The notes under the pieces are model-generated. The model was not told the origin of the DNA. It searched no databases and saw only the letters and a list, made by a program, of their open reading frames with translations. The translations under genes were made by a program, and so were the position numbers. Of a DNA stretch of 64,000 bases, positions 1-8,987 are shown piece by piece (the stretch's first letter is position 1; every line of letters starts with the position of its first letter). This stretch comes from Bacteroidota bacterium (lineage in GTDB: Bacteria; Bacteroidota; Bacteroidia; Chitinophagales; LD1), in NCBI GenBank assembly GCA_947476645.1, contig CANJRM010000003.1, positions 1-64,000 of the forward strand, in the 5' to 3' direction.

Positions 1-390
1 GAATCAATTGATAAGAAAACCCCTACCGAAGAAAGTTACTGCGGTATTTGTTACGGTCTTTGCTGTAATTATGACGAAGGCAACTGGGCAAAACTGAAAC
101 ATGTGGTGAAATCAAAGAATTATTTGAACAATGCAGTGGAGCGCGACCCCAAAAATCCTGAACTCCGCTTCATGCGCTTCATGCTCGAACATTTTCTTCC
201 TTCATTCCTCGGCTTCAATAAACACATTCCTGATGATTTAAAAGTGGTGTTCTCCAATCCAACATTTATTGATGAAAATCCGCGAATGAAAAAACTGGCA
301 ATTGACTTTTTACTCTGGACAAAACGCTGCACTCCCGAGCAAACCAAACAACTCGAATCGCAGTTGGCTACGCTCAATAAAAAAATGTAG
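1..390 (+). CDS. 3' part of a conserved Bacteroidota protein, truncated by the window edge
   Basis: The reading frame is open from base 1 to the TAG at 388-390, so the beginning of the gene lies outside the window; about 129 residues are visible. The stretch around residues 30-75 (motifs NNAVERDPKNPELRFMRF and PSFLGFN) resembles a Bacteroidota family of about 200 residues in which a short helical repeat precedes a conserved ELRFxRF...PxFLxY core. I know of no function for that family. The first codons contain a cysteine-rich stretch (CGICYGLCC), consistent with being internal to the protein. The GTG at 103 is only an internal codon, not a likely start. Confidence 0.6.
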   Translation, partial: ESIDKKTPTEESYCGICYGLCCNYDEGNWAKLKHVVKSKNYLNNAVERDPKNPELRFMRFMLEHFLPSFLGFNKHIPDDLKVVFSNPTFIDENPRMKKLAIDFLLWTKRCTPEQTKQLESQLATLNKKM

Positions 391-413
391 ACTTTATTGG
401 TTTTTGCATTTGG

Positions 414-454
414 TATTGTCTATTGTCTGATGTCTTGTGTCTTGCGTCTAATCC
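414..454 (+). repeat. Heptanucleotide repeat tract (TNNNGTC)n
   Basis: Five consecutive 7-bp units read TATTGTC, TATTGTC, TGATGTC, TTGTGTC, TTGCGTC, followed by a partial TAATCC. It fills most of the gap between two genes. Very similar tracts occur at 32963 and 52378, and on the other strand inside a gene at 42351. Confidence 0.85.
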
Positions 455-462
455 TATATTCG
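455..462 (+). promoter_or_regulatory. Probable -7 promoter box TATATTCG
   Basis: TATATTCG fits the Bacteroidota -7 consensus TAnnTTTG with one accepted change and lies 18 bases before the ATG of the following gene. No clear -33 TTTG is visible; that position would fall in the heptamer tract. Confidence 0.45.
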
Positions 463-480
463 ACCAAAATTTTTTGAGAC

Positions 481-2448
481 ATGAATAAACGTTCACTTTT
501 TATTCTGTGGGCAATACTTATTGCTGCGGTTTTCTTTGGTTATAAGAATCACTTCGAAAATCCTTTTGAGTTTGACGATGACCACACCATTGTTTCTAAT
601 TCTTACATCCGCGACATCAAAAACATTCCGTTGTTTTTCACCGATGCCACCACCACAAGTTCGCTTCCCGCTAATCAGGCGTATCGTCCGGGCTTAACTA
701 TCCTGAATACGATTGATTATTGGTTGGCTGGCAAGCCCGAACCAATGCCGTTTGTTTACCACGTGCACATTTTCATTTCGTTTTTAGTATTGGGTCTGCT
801 CATTTATTTCTTTTCGCTGAAGATTTTTGACACTGCGCTCAACAATCCATTCAATCCTTACATAGCTTTTCTCACATCCGCGGTATTTTTATTGCACACC
901 GCCAATGCCGAAACCATTAACTACATTATTTCGCGCTCCGATGGCTCCAGCACTTTATGGATTCTGATATCGCTTTGCGTTTTTATTTTCTTAAAAGACC
1001 TGCGCAAGTATCAACTCTATCTTATTCCTATGGCTTGCGCGTTTTTTGTAAAAGAAACAGGCGTGTTGGTCGCGCCTTTTGTGTTTCTCTACGTTTTCTT
1101 TTTTGAAGAAAACAATTCATTACAAAATGTATCGAAGCCAAATACGTGGGTGAAGATTTTGATTTCTGTTCTGCCTGCATTTTTCCTCGCTGCATTTCTG
1201 TTTTGGTTTGCCAAACACATGACACCACCCACCTGGACCTCTGGCGGTTTCAATAAGTTCGAGTATCTCCTCACCGAAACCTTTGTGTATGTGCACTACG
1301 TCAAAAATTATTTTCTGCCTTTCGATTTATCTGCCGATACCGACTGGGGATTGATTAAGAATTGGTATGACGACCGTGTGTTTATCGGTTTGGCATTTAT
1401 TACCGTTACACTTTTCATTGCCTATCGTGCATCGCTGCAAATGAAAACACGACCGATTGCTTTTGGTATCCTTTGGTTTTATCTTGCGCTGCTTCCTACT
1501 TCCAGTATTTTCCCTTTTGCCGAAGTGCTCAACGACCACCGCGTGTTCTTTCCTTACATCGGTTTAACCATTGCCTGCGTTTGGGCTTTGTATCTGTTGT
1601 ATTTGAAGTATGAAGAAACATTGGAGCGAATTCCATTTTCAAAAGTCGGAATCAGTTTGACGATTGCTTTATTTTTTGCCGCACATGTGTATGGTTTACG
1701 TACGCGCTGCGAAGTTTGGAGTAGTGGCGAAAAGCTTTGGTATGATGTAACCATCAAATCTCCAAAGAATGGTCGTGGCTTAATGAACTACGGAAACGTG
1801 TTGATGGGTAAAGGCGATTACAAAGGGGCAGAAGAATATTTTTTAAAGGCAAAACAGGAATGGCCTTACTACTCTTATATCTACATTAACCTTGGTGTGC
1901 TTTATAATGCGCAGGGAAAAACTGCCGAAGCAGAAAACAATTTCAAATACGGTATGCAGTTGAATGCTTACAACCCGAATGCGTATTTCTATTACTCGAA
2001 TATGCTCAAAATGAACGGGCGCATCAGCGAAGCACTTGCAATGGTTGACCAGGGATTGAAATTAAGTCCTAAGCATCCTGCGTTGGTTAATCTTCATGCT
2101 GAATTAACTACAAACCCTGCTTACAACGCAAGCATTAAAAACAAAACAGAGTTGCTGGAGAATTTATGCAAAACAAATCCTACTCCCGAAAACTATCTGA
2201 ACCTCAGTTTAGAATATTACAATCAGGCAAAGTATCTCGATTGTGTTCACGCAGCCGAAGAAGCATTAAAACTTCGCCCGGGTTACGATTTGGCTTACAA
2301 CAATATTTGCAGTGCTTACAACAATTTGCACGAATGGGATAAAGCCATTGAAGCGGGAAAGAAAGCGGTGGAAGCAAACCCGCAAAATCAATTAGCTAAA
2401 AACAATTTGCAGGCAGCCATTGATGCAAAGAAGAGTGAAGGAAAGTAA
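481..2448 (+). CDS. TMTC-like polytopic membrane protein with C-terminal TPR repeats
   Basis: This 655-residue protein has a first membrane helix at residues 5-21 followed by an acidic extracytoplasmic motif FDDD at 31-34 and then YRPGL. That arrangement is typical of GT-C fold glycosyltransferases of the TMTC type, which use lipid-linked sugars. Around eight to ten further hydrophobic segments follow up to about residue 400. From about residue 425 the chain becomes a series of tetratricopeptide repeats (for example GNVLMGKGDYKGAEEYF and NLGVLYNAQGKTAEAENNF). Membrane GT-C domain plus TPR tail is the known TMTC layout. Sugar donor and target cannot be read from sequence. The gene ends 20 bp before the carbamoyltransferase, suggesting co-transcription and possibly shared work on a surface glycan. 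Confidence 0.75.
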   Translation: MNKRSLFILWAILIAAVFFGYKNHFENPFEFDDDHTIVSNSYIRDIKNIPLFFTDATTTSSLPANQAYRPGLTILNTIDYWLAGKPEPMPFVYHVHIFISFLVLGLLIYFFSLKIFDTALNNPFNPYIAFLTSAVFLLHTANAETINYIISRSDGSSTLWILISLCVFIFLKDLRKYQLYLIPMACAFFVKETGVLVAPFVFLYVFFFEENNSLQNVSKPNTWVKILISVLPAFFLAAFLFWFAKHMTPPTWTSGGFNKFEYLLTETFVYVHYVKNYFLPFDLSADTDWGLIKNWYDDRVFIGLAFITVTLFIAYRASLQMKTRPIAFGILWFYLALLPTSSIFPFAEVLNDHRVFFPYIGLTIACVWALYLLYLKYEETLERIPFSKVGISLTIALFFAAHVYGLRTRCEVWSSGEKLWYDVTIKSPKNGRGLMNYGNVLMGKGDYKGAEEYFLKAKQEWPYYSYIYINLGVLYNAQGKTAEAENNFKYGMQLNAYNPNAYFYYSNMLKMNGRISEALAMVDQGLKLSPKHPALVNLHAELTTNPAYNASIKNKTELLENLCKTNPTPENYLNLSLEYYNQAKYLDCVHAAEEALKLRPGYDLAYNNICSAYNNLHEWDKAIEAGKKAVEANPQNQLAKNNLQAAIDAKKSEGK

Positions 2449-2468
2449 TAAGCAAAAACAAAACACGT

Positions 2469-4226
2469 ATGATAATTCTCGGTTTCAATTGTTACGGACA
2501 CGACTCGGCAGCGAGTTTGGTAATTGATGGCAAAGTTGTTTTTGCAGTAGAAGAGGAGCGCTTGAACCGCAAAAAGCATTATGGCGGCATTCCGCAAAAA
2601 GCTATTCAGGCCTGTTTCGATTTTGCCAAAATTGATTTAGCCGATGTTGACCACGTTACTTTTTTTTGGAAACCATCTATCTCTTATTCAAAAGTTCCTG
2701 TTTTCCTTTTTAAGTTTTGGGATAAAATTCCTACGCTGCTTCGCGAGCAACGCAGTTTTACCGTTGAAGAAAACCTCGGCATGTTGAACTATCTCAAAGA
2801 CATGAACCGTTTGGATAAAACACTGAAAGAAATTTTTCCAACCACTCGCCCAACAAAATTTAAGTTCCATCAAATGGAACATCACTTGTGCCATGCAGCA
2901 AGTGCGTTCTATCCTTCGCCATTTGAAGAGAGCGCTATTCTCACTATTGATGGTGCAGGTGAATGGACAACTTCACTAACCGGTTACGGAAAAGGAACAC
3001 AGATAAAGAAGTTGATGGAAGTGGTAACTCCACATTCGCTTGGTGCTTTCTATCAGGCAATTTCGCGCCATCTCGGTTTCAAGTTGATTGAAGGTCCCGG
3101 AAAATTAATGGGACTTGCTTCTTATGGCAAGCATAACAGCGAAGAATACATCAAGATGAAACCACTTGTAAAACTAACCGATGAAGGCGGCTTTGAAATT
3201 GACATGAGCTACTTCTGTTATCACTACACGCGTAAGACTCCTGTCACCAAAAAATTTACTGACTTATTCGGAGCATCAAAAACAGAAGGCAAAGACTGGA
3301 CAGAAAAAGAATTGAATGTTGCGGCAGCCGCGCAACAAATTGTAGAAGATGTAATTCTGCACATGTGCCGTAAACTGAAAGAAAAAACCAAGAGCGAAAA
3401 TATTTGCATTGCGGGCGGTGTTGGCTTGAACAGCGTTGCCAATGGCTTAATAGCGAAGCACGAAATTTTTAAAAACATTTTCATTCAGCCTGCTGCGGGA
3501 GATTCAGGAACAGCGTTGGGAAGTGCTTTGTTGTATCAACATCAGGTGTTGAATCAGCCGCGCAACTTTGTAATGGAAACCGCTTTTCTTGGTAATGGTT
3601 ATGAAGAAGCAGATTACGAAGCCGCTCTCAAGCAATTCGATTTGCCTTATGTGCAAACTAAAAAGAACTACGCAAAATTTGCTGCAAAGAAATTAGCCGA
3701 GGGAAAAATACTCGGATGGTTTCAGGGCAGAATGGAGTTTGGTCCGCGCGCACTTGGCAACAGAAGCATCATCGGTTCACCATTGGTAAAGGACATGAAA
3801 GAAGTGTTGAACGCGCGTGTAAAATTCCGTGAAGGTTTTCGTCCGTTTGCAGCTATTGTATTGGAAGAAGACTGCGGAAAATATTTCGATTGTGCCTATC
3901 CCAATCCTTATATGCTTTTGGTTTACAACGTGCTTCCCGAATATCTCGGTAAACTTCCTGCCATTACACACGTTGATAATTCGGTGCGCATCCAAACGGT
4001 AAACGAAACTGAAAATCCTCAACTGCGCGAATTGCTTTCCGCTTTTAAAGATGAAACAGAATATTCTGTTCTCGTAAATACATCGTTCAACATTAGAGGA
4101 GAACCTATTGTTTGTTCTCCTTACGATGCTGTGCGCAGTTTCTCATTGGCAGATATAGATTATCTGGTAATGGGGAATTTTGTAGTGGCGAAAAAAGGGG
4201 ATGAGAAAAGTTTGGAAGGATTGTAA
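2469..4226 (+). CDS. NodU/CmcH-family carbamoyltransferase
   Basis: The 585-residue length and motifs match the NodU/CmcH/TobZ carbamoyltransferases, which transfer a carbamoyl group from carbamoyl phosphate through a carbamoyl-adenylate onto a hydroxyl of a sugar or antibiotic. The N-terminal ASKHA-type (Kae1-like) domain begins ILGFNCYGHDSAASL and contains EEERLNRKKH, a histidine-rich HQMEHHLCHAASAF segment, and ILTIDGAGEW. The C-terminal domain starts near residue 420 with GRMEFGPRALGNRSI, the family signature, and includes NTSFNIRGEPIV. The acceptor is unknown; the adjacent TMTC-like gene makes a glycan a reasonable guess. The stop at 4226 is two bases from the convergent chromate transporter gene. 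Confidence 0.92.
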   Translation: MIILGFNCYGHDSAASLVIDGKVVFAVEEERLNRKKHYGGIPQKAIQACFDFAKIDLADVDHVTFFWKPSISYSKVPVFLFKFWDKIPTLLREQRSFTVEENLGMLNYLKDMNRLDKTLKEIFPTTRPTKFKFHQMEHHLCHAASAFYPSPFEESAILTIDGAGEWTTSLTGYGKGTQIKKLMEVVTPHSLGAFYQAISRHLGFKLIEGPGKLMGLASYGKHNSEEYIKMKPLVKLTDEGGFEIDMSYFCYHYTRKTPVTKKFTDLFGASKTEGKDWTEKELNVAAAAQQIVEDVILHMCRKLKEKTKSENICIAGGVGLNSVANGLIAKHEIFKNIFIQPAAGDSGTALGSALLYQHQVLNQPRNFVMETAFLGNGYEEADYEAALKQFDLPYVQTKKNYAKFAAKKLAEGKILGWFQGRMEFGPRALGNRSIIGSPLVKDMKEVLNARVKFREGFRPFAAIVLEEDCGKYFDCAYPNPYMLLVYNVLPEYLGKLPAITHVDNSVRIQTVNETENPQLRELLSAFKDETEYSVLVNTSFNIRGEPIVCSPYDAVRSFSLADIDYLVMGNFVVAKKGDEKSLEGL

Positions 4227-4228
4227 TT

Positions 4229-5497
4229 CTATATGCCTGACGGCAAAAAGCCGACTAACATCAGCAGGTAACCAATAACACCGCTAACCAAAATCCAGGC
4301 AATCATATTTGCATTGAACTTCTTCATGGCTATTGCAGAAATTGCAATCCAGATAAGCGGAAATAAATCGGCATGGCTCAGTGAATCTTCTGTCATTGGG
4401 AAATAAATTGACCCAAGTGTAAACAGAAAAAGATTTGCCACTACTCCAACCACTGCAGCAGTAACGAATCCTAAAACTTGCTTTATGGTTTTGTTTTCCA
4501 GAGTCATTTCAACCACAGGTGCACCAATTAAAATAAACGCAAACGAAGGAAGAAAAGTGAAGTAGGTAGTAATAAGTAAACCCACTGCGCCTGCAAAAAT
4601 ATTCTGATGAAATTCGTTGTATGCCCCTATGAAGCCAACATAACTCAACACCATAATCAATGGTCCCGGAGTTGTTTCGCCAAGTGCCAACCCATCTACC
4701 ATTTGCGATTGAGTAAGCCAGTGTAATTTCTCTACCGCATGTTGCGATACATAAACCAACACTGAATACGCTCCGCCAAAAGTTACTAATGCCGACTGCG
4801 TAAAGAACAAACTCATTTTGCTGAAGAAAGCAGAAACATAACTAACCCCCGCAAATGGAATCAACCAAAGCAAAAAGAAAAGGATTGTGTAAATGATTGT
4901 TCGCGTCCTCAGTTTCTTGTCGAACGAAATAGCAGAGGAGGATTCACTTTCGTTTTTGTTTTTGAAAAAATGCTGATAGAAAATTCCAAACAAAATCACG
5001 ACAAGAATTAATAACGGATAAGGAATTTTTAGAAAGAGCAAAGCGCAAAGCGAGAGAACAGCAACAGCATAATCAACTTTTGTTTTCAATGCTTTTTGCC
5101 CAATTTTTATTACTGCTAATAAAACAATCGCTACTACCGCTGGTTTTATTCCGTAGAAAATTGCCTGAGCAAAATGGGTGTTGCCGTATGTTACATAGAC
5201 TATGCTTAAACCAAGCAGAATGAAAACCGAAGGAAGAATGAAAAGCATTCCGGCAATTACACCGCCCCATACTCCGTGCATCAACCAGCCCATGTAAGTT
5301 GCCAATTGTTGGGCTTCGGGTCCGGGTAACAACATGCAGTAATTCAGCGCGTGAAGAAATTTCGATTCAGTTATCCATTTCTTTTTCTCCACTAAGTATT
5401 CGTGCATAATGGCAATTTGCCCTGCCGGTCCGCCAAAACTTATGAAGCCCAGTTTCAACCAAAACAGAAATGCTTGTTTGAAAGAAACTTTATTCAT
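4229..5497 (-). CDS. chrA: Chromate transporter family protein (long-chain, two CHR domains)
   Basis: The 422-residue membrane protein carries two homologous halves, the size of long-chain ChrA proteins (CHR family) that export chromate by proton antiport. The first half has the hallmark FGGPAGQIAIMH near residue 21 and LLPGPEAQQLATYMGW; the second has FGGAYSVLVYV and a matching TTPGPL segment. A charged linker (about residues 175-195) divides the halves. The start ATG overlaps the stop of the upstream DUF486 gene by four bases (ATGA), so the two are translationally coupled. Members of this family are often annotated by homology without proof of chromate transport, so the substrate is inferred. 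Confidence 0.88.
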   Translation of the reverse strand: MNKVSFKQAFLFWLKLGFISFGGPAGQIAIMHEYLVEKKKWITESKFLHALNYCMLLPGPEAQQLATYMGWLMHGVWGGVIAGMLFILPSVFILLGLSIVYVTYGNTHFAQAIFYGIKPAVVAIVLLAVIKIGQKALKTKVDYAVAVLSLCALLFLKIPYPLLILVVILFGIFYQHFFKNKNESESSSAISFDKKLRTRTIIYTILFFLLWLIPFAGVSYVSAFFSKMSLFFTQSALVTFGGAYSVLVYVSQHAVEKLHWLTQSQMVDGLALGETTPGPLIMVLSYVGFIGAYNEFHQNIFAGAVGLLITTYFTFLPSFAFILIGAPVVEMTLENKTIKQVLGFVTAAVVGVVANLFLFTLGSIYFPMTEDSLSHADLFPLIWIAISAIAMKKFNANMIAWILVSGVIGYLLMLVGFLPSGI

Positions 5498-5838
5498 GCA
5501 GCATCAAATTTTTTAAACGCAAAAAACACAGCACATAAAACAAAGAAGAAACTCACGATATAGTTCCATTTAATTTCTTCTTTCAAATAGAAAGTGGCAA
5601 ACACCACAAATACGCAAAGTGTAACAACTTCCTGAATTATTTTTAATTGGTAAGCCGTGAACGTGCCGCTTAAATATCCGCCACGGTTGGCAGGCACCAT
5701 CAAACAATACTCGAAAAATGCGATGCCCCAACTGATAAGAATGGCTTTCCATAAGGGCAGATCTTTTATTTTTAAATTACCATACCAGGCAACAGTCATA
5801 AACACATTTGAAGCTATAAGCAGAAGAATAGTTTGCAT
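5494..5838 (-). CDS. DUF486 / DMT-type small membrane protein
   Basis: A 114-residue protein with four predicted membrane helices. The motifs FMTVAWYGNLK, SWGIAFFEYCLMVPANR and YQLKIIQEVVTL are diagnostic of DUF486, a small relative of drug/metabolite transporters. No substrate is known. It overlaps the chromate transporter gene by four bases and is separated from the upstream flavoprotein gene by a strong hairpin, so these two transporters probably form their own transcription unit. Confidence 0.88.
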   Translation of the reverse strand: MQTILLLIASNVFMTVAWYGNLKIKDLPLWKAILISWGIAFFEYCLMVPANRGGYLSGTFTAYQLKIIQEVVTLCVFVVFATFYLKEEIKWNYIVSFFFVLCAVFFAFKKFDAA

Positions 5839-5840
5839 AA

Positions 5841-5882
5841 AATTATTTTCAGCGAAGTTGAAAAACTTAGCTGAAAATAATT
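5841..5882 (-). terminator. Long hairpin with GAAA tetraloop after the YdhS-like gene
   Basis: Arms AATTATTTTCAGC (5841-5853) and GCTGAAAATAATT (5870-5882) are perfectly complementary. Inside them AAGTT and AACTT pair around a GAAA loop. It sits 11 bases after the stop of the minus-strand flavoprotein gene; the T-rich arm follows the stem on the minus strand, so it probably ends that transcript. Confidence 0.65.
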
Positions 5883-5892
5883 GTGGTTGTTA

Positions 5893-7266
5893 CTATGCGT
5901 GAGCATTTGCCTGCGAAATTATTTGTATTGCCACTTGCTCTGCCTGTGTTCTTATTTCACGAATAGCAGTGCTTTCCCATTCCATGGCTTTGCGCAATGG
6001 ACCTACGGCAAAAATATTTTCCAGAACATTTCCATTCTGTTGAATTAGTTCTCCGGCTGCACCTGTTACAATTCCTATATTATGCTTGTCCTTTTTTATC
6101 CAACCTTTCGATAGGAGATTTTTGAAAAGTGGATTGTCGCATTTTTCGTAATCGCCCGAAGGACCCGTGCAATTGATAATACGATTTACTATTACCGAGT
6201 TTGAATCTGAAGCATCTTTATAAGAAACCAGAAAACCGTTTTCGGTTTTCAATACATCTGTAATTGTTCCTTTTAGTATTTCAAATTTGTTTTCTGAAAT
6301 CAGTTCACTGATTTCGTTATGCGAAGCAGGCGGCATACGATGGCGGTGAATGTCCCAGTATATGCGATACTTATTTAGAAAAGCGCTTTTTGATTCATCA
6401 CTCAGTGCTTGCCAAATTTTTGTGGTTACAGGTCTCAGCGCTTCGATAACTGAACGCCAATCGAGATTTTGTGATTTTGCTTTTTCAACTTCTTCTAAAA
6501 TATTGGCATCGAGTTGCTCAATACTTTCATTTGAAATTTCTCTTTCAATTTTATAAGCAGGTGAATGTTTATGTGGTCGCGGTAGCAAACCATTACGCGA
6601 TAACGCAAAAACTTTAGCCGTGTGATTTTTCTTTTTCAAACTTACCACATGGTCAACCATTGTTAATCCGGTTCCAATTAAAAGCACCGATTCTTCAGCA
6701 GAAATATTTTCTAACGGATTTTTGTTCCATGGATTTGAAACATAACTTTCTCCAAGAACCTGAATTGCTTCTTTTGAAATTACATCAGCCGGTTTTTCAT
6801 TTCCTGTAGCAAGAATTACTACATCCGCAGTTATTTCCCTTCCATCTTCTTGTTTTAATAGATAGTTTCCTTCTGGTGTTTTTGCAATATTTTCAGTTGC
6901 TGTTGAAACTGTTTCACATAAAACACCGTTCTGTTTTTTCACAACGGCATCCTTAATACTTGTTTCCAAATATTCACCATACCATCTGCGCGAAACAAAA
7001 CTCTCGTGAGTAATTTCTTCACAGCTCTTTTTGTTTTCCAAAATCCAATTGTAAAAATCGTCATCATTATCATTGTATAAGCTCATTCTGCCGGCATATA
7101 CATTCAAGGGTTCATAATCTAGCTGACTTGAATAGGCTGCTCCACGATAGAGTCCTTCATTTCTTTTTTCAATCAAAAAAATACTCGCAGGCTGCTGTAA
7201 TTTCTTCAGCAAATTGATGGCGGTTATAGTTCCGCTGGCTCCTGCGCCTATAATGGCAATACGCAT
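5893..7266 (-). CDS. FAD/NAD(P)-binding flavoprotein, YdhS-like (COG4529 type)
   Basis: The chosen start gives MRIAIIGAGASGTITA, an N-terminal dinucleotide-binding GxGxxG fold; the longer open frame adds 23 residues that overlap the upstream gene and lack homology sense. At 457 residues it matches the size of YdhS/NAD_binding_9 proteins. Further features are YEPLNVYAGRMSLYN near residue 60, ATGNEKP (the second FAD motif) near 170, and the NADP-site-like IGTGLTMVD near 210. The reaction is not established for the family. It lies 13 bp downstream of the TauE/SafE gene and so belongs to the operon divergent from the Rrf2 regulator; a redox role linked to sulfur compounds is inference from that context only. 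Confidence 0.82.
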   Translation of the reverse strand: MRIAIIGAGASGTITAINLLKKLQQPASIFLIEKRNEGLYRGAAYSSQLDYEPLNVYAGRMSLYNDNDDDFYNWILENKKSCEEITHESFVSRRWYGEYLETSIKDAVVKKQNGVLCETVSTATENIAKTPEGNYLLKQEDGREITADVVILATGNEKPADVISKEAIQVLGESYVSNPWNKNPLENISAEESVLLIGTGLTMVDHVVSLKKKNHTAKVFALSRNGLLPRPHKHSPAYKIEREISNESIEQLDANILEEVEKAKSQNLDWRSVIEALRPVTTKIWQALSDESKSAFLNKYRIYWDIHRHRMPPASHNEISELISENKFEILKGTITDVLKTENGFLVSYKDASDSNSVIVNRIINCTGPSGDYEKCDNPLFKNLLSKGWIKKDKHNIGIVTGAAGELIQQNGNVLENIFAVGPLRKAMEWESTAIREIRTQAEQVAIQIISQANAHA

Positions 7267-7279
7267 TTTTAGAAGTTTT

Positions 7280-8149
7280 TTAGTGTAACGATTTGTAGAT
7301 ATTAAAAAGACTGGTAAGAGTAACCAATGAACCAACCATAATGGTCATAGTTTTCACAGGAATGTATTTAATAATAACAGCACCCAGTGGCGCAGCTACT
7401 ACACCACCAACAATTAATCCAAGTATTGCCTGCCAGTATTGTATAGGGGTAAAGAACAGAAAAACCCCCGTGCTGAAAAACGTAACAAAAAATTCTGCGG
7501 TGTTCACTGTACCAATAGCCGTTTGAGGAGTATGCTGTCCTCGGTTAATGAGATTTGAAGTTACAATCGGCCCCCAACCGCCACCGCCAATGGCATCCAT
7601 AAATCCCCCCGCAAAACCAAGCGCAGGAACATATTTTACCTCTGTAGTATCTTTCTTCTTCTTAAATGCTTTGAATAAAATTACAATGCCCAACACGAGC
7701 AAATAAGCAGAAACATATGGCTTGATAATTTTTCCATCAAATACTTTTGAAATTAAAAACGCACCAAGCACTGCACCTAACACACCGGTTATAACTAAGC
7801 GCAGAAAAAGTCTTTTATCAATATTTCCCAAGGCGATGTGCGATAACCCTGAAACGCCTGTTGTAAAAACTTCAGAAGTATGTGTGCTTGCAGATGCAGC
7901 CACAGGCGATAAACCGAGACCCATCAAGAGAGAGCTACAACTTACCCCGTAGGCCATCCCTAATGCTCCATCAATTATCTGTGCCACAAATCCGGCTAAG
8001 ACAAAAAAGAGAAATTGTGTATCGAAATTTACGGAAAAACCATCGGTAGCGTAATTGAGGGAGACCTTGTAAGCGATAAATGCCACCAAAAGGATTTTCA
8101 ACGAAATGATGGCCGCACCTATAAAACGAAGACGAAGAACTTTTTCCAT
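7280..8149 (-). CDS. TauE/SafE (TSUP) family permease
   Basis: A 289-residue membrane protein of the TSUP family, whose characterised members move sulfite, sulfoacetate or related organosulfur anions. The first half has FVAQIIDGALGMAYG and LLMGLGLSPVAASASTHTSE; the second has the matching GFAGGFMDAIGGGGWGP and QTAIGTVNTAEFF, giving the expected inverted duplicated structure of eight or so helices. It starts four bases after the end of the DUF2490 gene, indicating an operon. The likely control by the Rrf2 regulator on the opposite strand agrees with a sulfur or thiol stress role, but the substrate cannot be read from sequence. Confidence 0.88.
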   Translation of the reverse strand: MEKVLRLRFIGAAIISLKILLVAFIAYKVSLNYATDGFSVNFDTQFLFFVLAGFVAQIIDGALGMAYGVSCSSLLMGLGLSPVAASASTHTSEVFTTGVSGLSHIALGNIDKRLFLRLVITGVLGAVLGAFLISKVFDGKIIKPYVSAYLLVLGIVILFKAFKKKKDTTEVKYVPALGFAGGFMDAIGGGGWGPIVTSNLINRGQHTPQTAIGTVNTAEFFVTFFSTGVFLFFTPIQYWQAILGLIVGGVVAAPLGAVIIKYIPVKTMTIMVGSLVTLTSLFNIYKSLH

Positions 8150-8153
8150 GATT

Positions 8154-8903
8154 CTAGTTTTTGTGTTTCAAAAATATTTTGGTGTGAATGCTGAAGCGGA
8201 AAACATGTCGGCTATAAAAATCGGAGCCGGTACTTCGTTGCTGAAAGATGTGCAGGTAGCCCGCTTCAAATCCAAGCCATTTCAATGGCTCGTAACCCAA
8301 GGCAGCATAAATTCTATTTTGGTCAAACACATTATAAACGATGGTCTTTCCCATTTGAAACATCAATTCATCGGAGAGAATAATTTTTACGCTACTGTAA
8401 TTTTTCTTCCACAATAAAAAATCTGCTTGTAAGCGATACCTGTAGCGGAACGTGTAGGTATATCCCGATTTTAATTCCGTAGATGAGGCATTGTGTATGA
8501 AACGGTTTTCAAAAACATTCCGGTGATACAGAGTAATCTTTTTAAACGATTGCCGAAAAGTTACATCCACCGTTGGACGAAGTTCCGGTATCATTAAGTT
8601 AGATTTGGAATTGGGGTCGTTGGGAAAGTTAAAAAGGCTGACATATCCTCCTCCTATAGTAATGCCTGGTTTGAATCCATAACGAACCATCAGACGCAAC
8701 ACAGCTTGATTTTCTTTTGCCGGACTATCAAATATTCGATTATCAGCTTCGGTGTAAATAGACCAATGCGAATCTATTTGAAGCGTGTTAGTGAGGCGCG
8801 TCCAAGTCAATGCTTGTGTAGTAACCTGTCGGGTTGTTACTGCAGCGTTGGTTAACTGAACTAGTGATAAAAAGAGAAGAACAAGTCGTAAATTTTGTCT
8901 CAT
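8154..8903 (-). CDS. DUF2490 outer-membrane protein
   Basis: This 249-residue protein begins with a signal peptide (hydrophobic core LVLLFLSLVQLTNA, cleavage near residue 21). The remainder consists of alternating amphipathic strands with aromatic belts, such as HWSIYTEADNRIFDS, ITIGGGYVSLFNFP and ETKI-type ends, closing with RHVFRFSIHTKIF. This is the pattern of DUF2490, a Bacteroidota beta-barrel family of unknown function. It is the first gene of the minus-strand operon with the TSUP permease and the flavoprotein and starts 33 bases from the inverted repeat at 8936, so it may provide an outer-membrane path matching the inner-membrane permease (inference). Confidence 0.8.
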   Translation of the reverse strand: MRQNLRLVLLFLSLVQLTNAAVTTRQVTTQALTWTRLTNTLQIDSHWSIYTEADNRIFDSPAKENQAVLRLMVRYGFKPGITIGGGYVSLFNFPNDPNSKSNLMIPELRPTVDVTFRQSFKKITLYHRNVFENRFIHNASSTELKSGYTYTFRYRYRLQADFLLWKKNYSSVKIILSDELMFQMGKTIVYNVFDQNRIYAALGYEPLKWLGFEAGYLHIFQQRSTGSDFYSRHVFRFSIHTKIFLKHKN

Positions 8904-8935
8904 GTTTCATCCATTTATTGTTGTAAAAATATAAA

Positions 8936-8954
8936 CTCTACCGATTTGGTAGAG
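8936..8954. promoter_or_regulatory. Perfect inverted repeat, probable Rrf2 operator
   Basis: CTCTACC (8936-8942), spacer GATTT, then GGTAGAG (8948-8954): a perfect 7-bp dyad. Its centre at 8945 is 42 bases from the DUF2490 start and 43 bases from the Rrf2 start, so one site could govern both divergent promoters. Dyads of this size are usual for Rrf2 dimers. Confidence 0.75.
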
Positions 8955-8987
8955 AAATAATGCAAAAATATTTTCCATCTTCATTTT

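Noticed and set aside
5893-7335. Longer start of the YdhS-like flavoprotein
   Set aside because: The extra 23 residues precede the Rossmann motif MRIAIIGAG and overlap the TauE gene; the shorter start leaves a normal 13-base gap.
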